Shown here one piece after another: positions 1 to 5,149 of a stretch of DNA of 5,149 nucleotides (position 1 is the first letter of the stretch; the number at the start of each line of letters is the position of its first letter). A model generated the notes under the pieces. That model saw only the letters and a list, made by a program, of their open reading frames with translations. It did no database searches and was not told the DNA's origin. The translations under genes and the position numbers were made by a program. Source of the stretch: Acidobacteriota bacterium (lineage in GTDB: Bacteria; Acidobacteriota; Terriglobia; Bryobacterales; Bryobacteraceae); assembly GCA_023380575.1 (NCBI GenBank), contig JAMCRM010000204.1, forward strand, positions 1 to 5,149, written 5' to 3'.

Positions 1-93
1 GCCAGGGCCGCGAGGAAGGCTGCTTCATCGGCGGTTTCGGCGTAGACATCGGCCGGGCCGCCCACGCCGAAGCGGGTATACCGGCTCAGCGGC
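1..93 (-). repeat. Inverted copy of an internal murB segment (left arm, cut by window edge)
   Basis: Read base by base, these 93 bases are the exact reverse complement of 952-1044 inside murB; the match stops at 94 (c, where g would be needed to pair with 951). On the minus strand the segment encodes MurB residues about 24-53 in frame, without the start codon or the first 23 residues, so it cannot be a functional gene as seen. The arm touches the left edge, so its true length is unknown. Perfect identity, including third codon positions, points to a very recent duplication or to a chimeric join in library preparation or assembly. The join falls at the foot of the stem-loop at 91-119. Confidence 0.95.
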
Positions 94-119
94 CAAAAGT
101 GCTCTATGTAGCACTGGCC
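91..119 (-). terminator. Candidate weak terminator hairpin after the DUF2461 gene
   Basis: On the minus strand, 16 bases past the stop codon at 135-137, the sequence AGTGCT, a six-base loop and AGCACT form a perfect 6-bp stem (98-103 with 110-115), followed by four T residues. GGCC flanks both sides (91-94 and 116-119) and could lengthen the stem around an AAA bulge. The position fits a factor-independent terminator for the leftward gene, but the stem is short and the T tract is only four bases. The left foot overlaps the suspected chimeric join at 93/94, so the last T residues and the left GGCC may not be native. Confidence 0.4.
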
Positions 120-134
120 GCGGGCGCCGCGTGG

Positions 135-854
135 CTAATCATACAGCGGGTCCAACGGGGATGGTTTACGGCGGCCTGGGATGAGCGCTTTGTTGAGAAA
201 ATCGATACATCCCGACATCGCCCGGAAGCGCTTGAGGACCGCTTTGTACAGACTGGCCGTGGTCGCCATGGCAGGGTCCAGCACGACGTAAAAGTAGCAC
301 TGTTTGAGACGCAGCAGGTCGGCGCCAGGGTGATCGCATGCGTAGCCCTTTGGCACGCGCCTGAGGCGGGCGCCCTGCACCTCGCCGAGAAGCCGACGCA
401 TGGTGCGCGATTCGGCGAGCCGGCGAAATTCCTCGTGGTGCTCCGCGAAGTGGCTGCGCATGGCCCGCACGGCTTCCGGCGGTGGCAGGTAGAGCCCCCC
501 GCCCACCTCCACCTCGCGCGGGCCCACTCCGACGTAGTAGCCCGCCGCCCCGTGCTTTTCCGCTCCGCGGCGGTAAAATGAAGCCGCGATGTTGGTTTTG
601 TAAGGCGTCTTGTCCGCGCTGAAGCGCGTGTCGCGGTAGACCCGGTAGATGGCTTTGGCGGGGTCCGTCACATAGGCGGGGGCGAACTCCATCATGGCGG
701 CGTTGAGGGATTCGATCAGCTCCACCATGGGGCCGCGGACCTGCTGTTCGTAGACCTGCTTGTGGGCGAGAAACCACTCGCGGTGGTTGTGGCGCGCCAA
801 ACTATTCAGGAAACGTATGCCTTTAGCCGGGAAACCCCGGAAACCGGCGTTCAT
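135..854 (-). CDS. DUF2461 / TIGR02453 family protein, function unknown
   Basis: This 239-residue protein belongs to the DUF2461 family, whose biochemical role is not established as far as I know. The recognisable signature is RDTRFSADKTPYKTN at residues 74-88. It is preceded by an N-terminal helix carrying HNHREWFLAHK (22-32) and followed by a GYYVGV...GGGLYLP strand region (105-124), the usual order in this family. Length is typical for full members. No signal peptide or membrane segment is visible, so it is probably cytosolic. The ATG at 854-852 is supported by AGGAG eight bases upstream (863-867 on the minus strand). It is transcribed away from murB, with 29 bp between the two start codons, so there is no operon link between them. 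A candidate terminator follows at 91-119. Family assignment is firm; function is unassigned. Confidence 0.9.
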   Translation of the reverse strand: MNAGFRGFPAKGIRFLNSLARHNHREWFLAHKQVYEQQVRGPMVELIESLNAAMMEFAPAYVTDPAKAIYRVYRDTRFSADKTPYKTNIAASFYRRGAEKHGAAGYYVGVGPREVEVGGGLYLPPPEAVRAMRSHFAEHHEEFRRLAESRTMRRLLGEVQGARLRRVPKGYACDHPGADLLRLKQCYFYVVLDPAMATTASLYKAVLKRFRAMSGCIDFLNKALIPGRRKPSPLDPLYD

Positions 855-862
855 CAGACGGG

Positions 863-867
863 CTCCT
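863..867 (-). promoter_or_regulatory. Ribosome binding site of the DUF2461 gene
   Basis: On the minus strand AGGAG stands eight bases before the ATG at 854-852. This is a good Shine-Dalgarno match and fixes that start. It lies within the 29-bp divergent region, directly beside the TATAAT box that faces murB. Confidence 0.8.
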
Positions 868-868
868 C

Positions 869-874
869 TATAAT
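869..874 (+). promoter_or_regulatory. Candidate -10 box (TATAAT) for murB
   Basis: A perfect TATAAT hexamer ends only nine bases before the murB ATG at 884. A transcript starting the usual six to eight bases downstream would begin at about 881-884, giving almost no leader. No convincing -35 hexamer is present 16-18 bp upstream (bases around 845-852 read cggcgttc) and there is no TGn extension. The promoter call therefore rests on one motif plus its position, and in this GC-rich DNA the AT-rich patch itself is distinctive. Confidence 0.45.
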
Positions 875-883
875 TGAAAGATA

Positions 884-1891
884 ATGGCTAACGCGGAAGA
901 GACCCTCGCGCGTCTCGCCGGAATCTCCAATCTAACCGTTTTCGAGGGCGCGCCGCTGAGCCGGTATACCCGCTTCGGCGTGGGCGGCCCGGCCGATGTC
1001 TACGCCGAAACCGCCGATGAAGCAGCCTTCCTCGCGGCCCTGGCGGTGGCGCGGTCGAGCGGCTTGGCGTTCATGGTAATGGGGAGCGGCACCAACCTGA
1101 TCGCCTCCGATGCGGGCTTCCGCGGCATCATGCTGCGCTTTATCTCGAGCCGCATCGAAGGCGCGGAGAACCTGGTCACGGCGGATGCCGGCGCCGCGCT
1201 TGACGACGTGGTGGATTTCACCATATCCAACGGCCTCAAGGGCTTGGAAACGCTGGCGGGGATCCCGGGTTCGCTGGGGGCGGCCATCTACGGCAATGCA
1301 GGCGCTTACGGCCATGCCATGGCGGAATGCGTGGCGCGCGTCCGCTTCTTCGACGGCGATTCCGTGCGCGTCCTGGCCCGCGAGGAGTGCGCCTTCCGTT
1401 ACCGCGAGAGCGTGTTTAAACGTCATAAGGGTTGGATTATCTTTTCGGCGGAACTGCTGCTGGAAGCGGCCGATGCAGATGTTCTCAAGGCCGCTGCGGC
1501 CCAGATTCGGGAAACACGGAACCGCAAGTTTCCGGTCACCATGAAGTGCGCCGGAAGCGTTTTTAAGAACCTGATTCTGCGGGAGTTGCCGGCTGGAGCG
1601 GCAGCCCGCGTACCGTCCGCCGTAGTACGCGAAGGCAAAGTGCCCGCGGCGTGGTTTCTGGAACAGGTGGGCGCCAAAGGCATGCGCTCCGGCGATATCC
1701 GCGTGGCCGAGTACCACGCCAACCTGCTGTATAATGCTGGCGCGGGGACTGCCGCTGAACTGTGCGTCCTCATCGGCGAACTCAAGGCGCGGGTGCGGGC
1801 GGAGTTCGGGCTGGATTTGGAGGAAGAGGTTCAGTATGTCGGTTTTCCGCACGCCGGCGTGGTGGACCGGGAGGCCTACACTTCCGCGTAG
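884..1891 (+). CDS. murB: UDP-N-acetylenolpyruvoylglucosamine reductase (MurB)
   Basis: MurB is the FAD- and NADPH-dependent cytosolic enzyme that reduces UDP-GlcNAc-enolpyruvate to UDP-MurNAc, the second committed step of peptidoglycan precursor synthesis. The 335-residue product carries the family motifs in order: YTRFGVGGPAD (28-38), the FAD-binding GSGTNLIASDAGFRG (67-81), GIPGSLGAA (126-134) with NAGAYG (138-143), FRYRESVF (171-178, catalytic-type Arg174), GSVFKN (224-229, proton-donor Ser225), HANLLYN (278-284) and LEEEV (312-316, catalytic Glu315). By alignment from memory, Ser225 and Glu315 match E. coli Ser229 and Glu325. About 15-20 extra residues lie between GSVFKN and PAAWFLEQVGAKG, where many MurBs go straight from one to the other. 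A stop codon in frame at 875-877 makes ATG 884 the first possible start. No good ribosome binding site precedes it; GAAAG at 876-880 is only three bases away. A 93-bp piece is duplicated in inverted form at 1-93. Confidence 0.96.
   Translation: MANAEETLARLAGISNLTVFEGAPLSRYTRFGVGGPADVYAETADEAAFLAALAVARSSGLAFMVMGSGTNLIASDAGFRGIMLRFISSRIEGAENLVTADAGAALDDVVDFTISNGLKGLETLAGIPGSLGAAIYGNAGAYGHAMAECVARVRFFDGDSVRVLAREECAFRYRESVFKRHKGWIIFSAELLLEAADADVLKAAAAQIRETRNRKFPVTMKCAGSVFKNLILRELPAGAAARVPSAVVREGKVPAAWFLEQVGAKGMRSGDIRVAEYHANLLYNAGAGTAAELCVLIGELKARVRAEFGLDLEEEVQYVGFPHAGVVDREAYTSA
952..1044 (+). repeat. Inverted repeat, right arm (inside murB)
   Basis: This is the partner of the inverted copy at 1-93, with no mismatch over 93 bases and 858 bp between the arms. 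It lies inside an intact murB reading frame with normal family motifs on both sides, so this arm is the original and the left arm is the copy. The repeat ends here only because the window does; it may extend further into murB. Confidence 0.95.
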
Positions 1892-1901
1892 TGGGTTTCT
1901 T

Positions 1902-1936
1902 CCGAATTCCGGATTCGGGCCTGCCGGATTCGCGGC
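1902..1936. repeat. Small hairpins and 9-bp direct repeat after murB
   Basis: The element CCGGATTCG occurs at 1909-1917 and again at 1924-1932, a 15-base period. Each copy sits in a small inverted repeat: CCGAAT/ATTCGG around a five-base loop (1902-1918) and TGCCG/CGGCA around a six-base loop (1922-1937). The location just past the murB stop suggests an RNA 3' end, but the stems are short and no T tract follows, so it is not a convincing intrinsic terminator. It could also be a chance structure. Confidence 0.35.
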
Positions 1937-1986
1937 AAAATGCAGGAAAATCGAGATATCAGTTGGAATAGGAAGGGTTTAGCGGG

Positions 1987-2003
1987 CTGGTAATAAACGT
2001 GCT
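1987..2003 (+). promoter_or_regulatory. Weak sigma-54-like promoter candidate upstream of the kinase
   Basis: CTGG at 1987-1990 and TGCT at 2000-2003 place the key GG and GC dinucleotides exactly ten bases apart, the -24/-12 spacing of RpoN promoters. About 9 of 13 defined consensus positions match; CACG after TGG and the first T of TTGC do not. A start near 2013-2015 would leave a leader of about 40 bases before the kinase ATG at 2055. No good sigma-70 pair with proper spacing was found in 1892-2054 (TTGGAA at 1963-1968 and TAATAA at 1991-1996 are 22 bp apart). The NtrB-like kinase makes a sigma-54 link plausible but does not prove it. Confidence 0.22.
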
Positions 2004-2040
2004 AATGGTGCTACGCGGGTACCGGTGTCTCGCGCCGGCC

Positions 2041-2047
2041 AGGGTGG
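2041..2047 (+). promoter_or_regulatory. Ribosome binding site that favours ATG 2055 for the kinase
   Basis: AGGGTGG lies seven bases before ATG 2055 and is the only purine-rich Shine-Dalgarno-like stretch nearby. The upstream in-frame GTG at 2025 has nothing comparable in front of it and would add a ten-residue Gly-rich tail (MSRAGQGGGV) before the first membrane helix. GTG at 2052 directly precedes the ATG and cannot be excluded. Confidence 0.6.
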
Positions 2048-2054
2048 TGGAGTG

Positions 2055-4964
2055 ATGTTGCAAGAATTGAAATTTCAGCTCTCCACGGCGATCCTCACGG
2101 TATTGACGATCGCCGCGGCGGGCGCTGCCCTCATCAACTTCCACCAGCGCCAGACCTTCCATTTGCCCGAAGACAACGTGATTTGGGTGGACCGCGCCGG
2201 GGAGGTGGTGGCCCAGCGGGTCACTCCGGGAGGGCAGGGGGCCAAGTTCGGCATCAAGAACGGTGACCGCCTGCGGCAGATTGGCGGCATCAATATCGAA
2301 AAGGCCACGGATGTGCCCCAGGTGCTGGTGGGGGTGGGCGCCTGGAACAAGGCTGAATACACGCTGGTACGCCGGGGCGTGGAATTCAAAGCCACTGTAT
2401 ACGTGGGATCCGATCCTCCCGATCCCGCGGTGACCTATCAGTACCTTGTGGCCCTGGCCTACCTGGTGATCGGGCTGTTTGTTTATTTACGGCGCGGCAG
2501 CGCGTATAAGGCCCGGCATTTTTATATTTTCTGCCTGGTTTCCTTCGTCTTTTATTCCTTCCATTACACCGGAAAGCTGAACCCCTTTGACCAAGTTATT
2601 TATTTCGGCAACGTGGCGGCGGGGTTGCTGGCTCCCACGATTTTTCTGCACTTCTGCCTTACCTTTCCCGAACCCCGGCCATGGTTCCGCCGCCGCACCG
2701 TGCAGGGGCTGGTCTATCTGCCTGCCGTGCTGCTGTTCGGCCTGTGGCTGGCGATCACTTCAGGGGTGGTGCGGATCGCCGGGTCGATAATCGAGGTGAA
2801 GTGGGTCATGGACCGCATCTGGTTGCCATTTTTGACCCTGCTCTACCTGGGCAGCGGTGTGGCGGCTTCGGCGGATTACTCGGACGATCCGATTGCGCGG
2901 CGGCAGTTGCAGTGGCTGCGCTACGGCGTCTTCGCCGGCGTGATGCCGTTCGCGGTGCTTTACGTGATTCCGTACTCCCTGGGGGTGCTGCCGAGCGAGT
3001 ACCTGAAGCTCTCGGTTCTTTCCCTGGGCTTGGTTCCGCTCACCCTGGCCTATGCCGTGGTGCGCTACCGGCTGATGGACGTGGATATTCTGTTCCGCCG
3101 CGGCTATGCCTACACGCTGGCCACGCTGTGCGTGTTCGCGGCTTTCTACGCCATCCTGTTCTCGGTTGCGGGTCTGGTCCAGAAAAACTTCAAAGACCTG
3201 GGCAACGGCGGCCTGATTGTCGTCATGCTGACCACGGCGTTCCTGTTCCAGCCCATTCGCAACTGGATTCAGGACCGCCTCGACAAGCACTTCTACCAGG
3301 ACCGTTACGATTACCGCCGCACCCTGGTGGAGTTCGCGCGGGAATTGGGTTCGGAGACGGATCTGGATGCCATGCTCGGCTCCATCGGGGAGCGCCTGAT
3401 CCAGACCCTCTCCATCCGGCATTTGGCGTTTTTCCTTGCCGACCCCGATGCGCCGCAGCGCTTCGGGTTAAAAATGGCCATGGGTTTCCACCGGCGCGCG
3501 CTGGCCGACGAGGCGCTCGACCTGAGCTTCCTGAACTGGGACCTGCCGCATCCTTACCTGTTCTTTGAACGCACGCGGCACCAGTTGGACGCGGTTTCGC
3601 GAGGATGGCCAGCCTCGGTGCGCCGCACCATCTCGGACCTCGACCTGACGTACTACCTCCCCTGCACGGTGCGCGGCAAGACCATCGCCTATATGGGGGT
3701 AAGCCGCACCGGGGACGACGATTTTCTTTCCACCGTGGACGTGGAACTGTTGCAGACCCTGGCCGGCTACGTGGGAATTGCCATAGAAAACGCCACCCTA
3801 TACCGGTCGCTGCAGCGCAAGGTGGAAGAATACGAGAAGCTCAAGGAATTCAGCGAGAACATCGTCGAATCCATTAACGTGGGCATCCTCGCGGCGGACC
3901 TGGAGGACCGCGTGGAAAGCTGGAACACCCAGATGGAGAGCTTCAGCGGCATTCTGCGGGAAGAGGCGCTGGGCCGCCGGCTTGCGGAGTTGTTCCCCGC
4001 CGAACTCACGGAGCAGTTCGACCGGGTGCGCGGAGAGACCGGTATCCACCATATCTATAAGTTCGTGCTGCAGCCCTCGGCCATTCCGGCGCTGGCGGGC
4101 AAGCTTCCCGCGAACGGCAACGGCCACAACGGTCCGGCCTATCGCGAGGCCACTCTGAACATCGCCATCGCGCCCCTGGTTTCGAAGAACCTGGAACAGA
4201 TCGGGCGGCTGATCATCTTCGACGATGTGACGGACCGCGCCGAACTGGAGCAGCGCCTGGTGCAGGCCGACAAGCTCAGTTCCATAGGGCTGCTGGCCGC
4301 GGGCGTCGCGCACGAGGTCAACACCCCGCTGGCCGTGATCTCCACCTACGCCCAGATGCTTGGCAAGCAGGTGGCCAACGATCACCAGAAGTCCCTCATG
4401 CTGGACAAAATCGCCAAGCAGACCTTCCGCGCCAGCGAGATTGTCAATTCGCTATTGAATTTTTCCCGCACCTCCACCACCTCGTTCGGCGAAGTGAATT
4501 TGAACCGGGTGATTCAGGAGACCATGTCCCTGCTGGAGCACCAGCTTCAGAAAGCCGGCGTCCAGGTTACAATGGATCTGGATCCTTCACTCCCGCCGAT
4601 CAACGGCAACGCCGGCAAGTTGCAGCAGGTCTTTCTGAATCTCTTTCTCAACGCACGCGACGCGATGGATGCCAACGGACGCCTGGAAGTGCGCACCTGG
4701 GCCGAAGACTCCGGCGCGCGTGTGGAGGTGGCCGATTCGGGGCATGGTATTCCGCCTGACCTGATCAACCGCATCTACGACCCGTTCTTTACGACGAAAG
4801 GGAGCCGCAAAGGCACCGGCCTTGGCCTTTCCGTCACTTACGGCATCATCCAGGAGCATGGGGGGTCCATCGAAGTATTCAACCGCCGCACGGGCGGAGC
4901 ATGCTTCCACCTGGAACTGCCATGGCACCGGGTGGCGGCGAGAAGGCCGGTGAATGCCGTCTGA
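2055..4964 (+). CDS. Membrane sensor histidine kinase: PDZ, about 10 TM, GAF, PAS, HisKA, HATPase
   Basis: This 969-residue kinase senses an unknown signal, autophosphorylates on His753 and should pass phosphate to the regulator encoded next to it. Order seen: one membrane helix (about 10-28); a PDZ-like domain (about 41-118, with GIKNGDRLRQIGG) placed outside by the positive-inside rule; nine further hydrophobic spans (about 128-401); a GAF domain (about 430-580); a charged connecting helix (about 585-605); a PAS domain (about 605-725) with a Gly/Asn-rich insert near 685-695; HisKA with H-box HEVNTPL (753-759); then HATPase_c with N-box NARDAMD (866-872), G1 DSGHG (894-898), DPFFTTK (909-915) and G2 GTGLGL (920-925). 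All catalytic boxes are intact. The core resembles the NtrB-like group, and the HExxT motif suggests phosphatase activity too. ATG 2055 is preferred over GTG 2025, which gives 979 residues. The membrane part is not a family I can name with certainty, and the ligand is unknown. Confidence 0.93.
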   Translation: MLQELKFQLSTAILTVLTIAAAGAALINFHQRQTFHLPEDNVIWVDRAGEVVAQRVTPGGQGAKFGIKNGDRLRQIGGINIEKATDVPQVLVGVGAWNKAEYTLVRRGVEFKATVYVGSDPPDPAVTYQYLVALAYLVIGLFVYLRRGSAYKARHFYIFCLVSFVFYSFHYTGKLNPFDQVIYFGNVAAGLLAPTIFLHFCLTFPEPRPWFRRRTVQGLVYLPAVLLFGLWLAITSGVVRIAGSIIEVKWVMDRIWLPFLTLLYLGSGVAASADYSDDPIARRQLQWLRYGVFAGVMPFAVLYVIPYSLGVLPSEYLKLSVLSLGLVPLTLAYAVVRYRLMDVDILFRRGYAYTLATLCVFAAFYAILFSVAGLVQKNFKDLGNGGLIVVMLTTAFLFQPIRNWIQDRLDKHFYQDRYDYRRTLVEFARELGSETDLDAMLGSIGERLIQTLSIRHLAFFLADPDAPQRFGLKMAMGFHRRALADEALDLSFLNWDLPHPYLFFERTRHQLDAVSRGWPASVRRTISDLDLTYYLPCTVRGKTIAYMGVSRTGDDDFLSTVDVELLQTLAGYVGIAIENATLYRSLQRKVEEYEKLKEFSENIVESINVGILAADLEDRVESWNTQMESFSGILREEALGRRLAELFPAELTEQFDRVRGETGIHHIYKFVLQPSAIPALAGKLPANGNGHNGPAYREATLNIAIAPLVSKNLEQIGRLIIFDDVTDRAELEQRLVQADKLSSIGLLAAGVAHEVNTPLAVISTYAQMLGKQVANDHQKSLMLDKIAKQTFRASEIVNSLLNFSRTSTTSFGEVNLNRVIQETMSLLEHQLQKAGVQVTMDLDPSLPPINGNAGKLQQVFLNLFLNARDAMDANGRLEVRTWAEDSGARVEVADSGHGIPPDLINRIYDPFFTTKGSRKGTGLGLSVTYGIIQEHGGSIEVFNRRTGGACFHLELPWHRVAARRPVNAV
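4942..4946 (+). promoter_or_regulatory. Ribosome binding site inside the kinase gene for the response regulator
   Basis: GAAGG ends seven bases before the in-frame ATG at 4954, well placed to serve it. The second in-frame ATG at 4966 has only ccgtctgaa directly in front of it. This decides in favour of the overlapping start at 4954. Confidence 0.6.
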
Positions 4965-5149
4965 AATGAGTCCTGAGCCACAACTATCCCTATCCAAAGG
5001 TAAGATCCTCGTCGTGGACGACGAAGCCGCCATCCGCGAAGGCCTGCACGACCTGCTGACCATCGAGGGCGGCTACACGGTGGACCTGGCGGAGAATGCC
5101 GCCGAGGGTATCCACAAGATGAATTCGCGCCCGTACGATCTGGTGCTGC
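4954..5149 (+). CDS. Response regulator, receiver domain N-terminus (partial, runs off right edge)
   Basis: Sixty-five codons are visible. KILVVDDEAAIREGL begins at residue 17 and is the first strand and helix of a CheY-like receiver, with the acidic Mg-binding pair Asp22-Asp23. The visible part ends at YDLVLL, exactly where the phosphoacceptor Asp is expected next. The protein is the likely phosphorylation target of the kinase encoded just upstream. ATG 4954 overlaps the last 11 bases of the kinase gene and has GAAGG seven bases upstream, so translational coupling is likely; ATG 4966, one base after the kinase stop, is the alternative and drops four residues. The output domain lies outside the window. 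An NtrC-type AAA+/DNA-binding output would fit the NtrB-like kinase, but this is inference. Confidence 0.92.
   Translation, partial: MPSEMSPEPQLSLSKGKILVVDDEAAIREGLHDLLTIEGGYTVDLAENAAEGIHKMNSRPYDLVL

Noticed and set aside
99..581. 160-codon open frame on the plus strand, opposite the DUF2461 gene
   Set aside because: It is antisense to a gene with clear family motifs, its translation has no recognisable domain, and long antisense frames are expected in GC-rich coding DNA.
932..1852. 306-codon open frame antisense to murB
   Set aside because: MurB on the plus strand has every catalytic motif. The antisense translation is low-complexity, rich in Arg, His, Gly and Ala, and matches nothing I recognise.
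1902..1937. Intrinsic terminator of murB
   Set aside because: The two stems are only five or six base pairs and are not followed by a T tract, so it is listed as a small repeat. Read-through from murB into the kinase gene cannot be excluded.
2025..2054. GTG start ten codons upstream for the kinase
   Set aside because: There is no ribosome binding site before it, the added residues are Gly-rich and unlike a membrane-protein N-terminus, and ATG 2055 has AGGGTGG at a good distance.
1959..2162. 67-codon minus-strand open frame across the murB-kinase gap
   Set aside because: It overlaps the kinase N-terminus on the opposite strand, has no ribosome binding site that I can see and has no recognisable domain.
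2681..3568. 295-codon open frame in another frame inside the kinase gene
   Set aside because: It lies wholly inside the intact kinase reading frame; its product is Arg/Gly/Pro-rich without domains, typical of a shadow frame.

Overview
This is a GC-rich bacterial window with one divergent gene pair and the start of a two-component operon. It reads as chromosomal housekeeping and signalling DNA. The MurB variant, with a long insert after its GSVFKN motif, and the large multi-pass PDZ/GAF/PAS histidine kinase remind me of Acidobacteriota, especially Solibacter/Bryobacter-like genomes. That assignment is inference from recall and has only moderate confidence. I see no tRNA, rRNA, CRISPR array or transposase.

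Layout, left to right. Positions 1-93 are an exact reverse-complement copy of an internal piece of murB (952-1044) and are cut by the window edge. Next comes a short stem-loop (91-119) that could end transcription of the leftward gene. A DUF2461 (TIGR02453) protein follows on the minus strand (135-854). A 29-bp divergent intergenic region separates its start from that of murB (884-1891, plus strand), which encodes the UDP-N-acetylenolpyruvoylglucosamine reductase of peptidoglycan precursor synthesis. A 163-bp gap (1892-2054) holds small repeats and a weak sigma-54-like site. A 969-residue membrane histidine kinase occupies 2055-4964. A response regulator gene starts inside the last codons of the kinase gene (4954) and runs off the right edge after 65 codons.

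How the genes work together. The kinase and regulator overlap by 11 bp and almost certainly form a cognate pair. The kinase has an extracytoplasmic PDZ-like domain, about ten membrane spans, cytoplasmic GAF and PAS modules and an NtrB-like catalytic core. MurB acts alone in cell-wall synthesis and shares only a crowded divergent promoter region with the DUF2461 gene. The observations most worth checking are the perfect 93-bp inverted duplication at the left edge, which is probably an assembly or amplification chimera, the possibly leaderless murB transcript, and the PDZ-bearing kinase architecture. I did not find convincing evidence of a previously undescribed system here.
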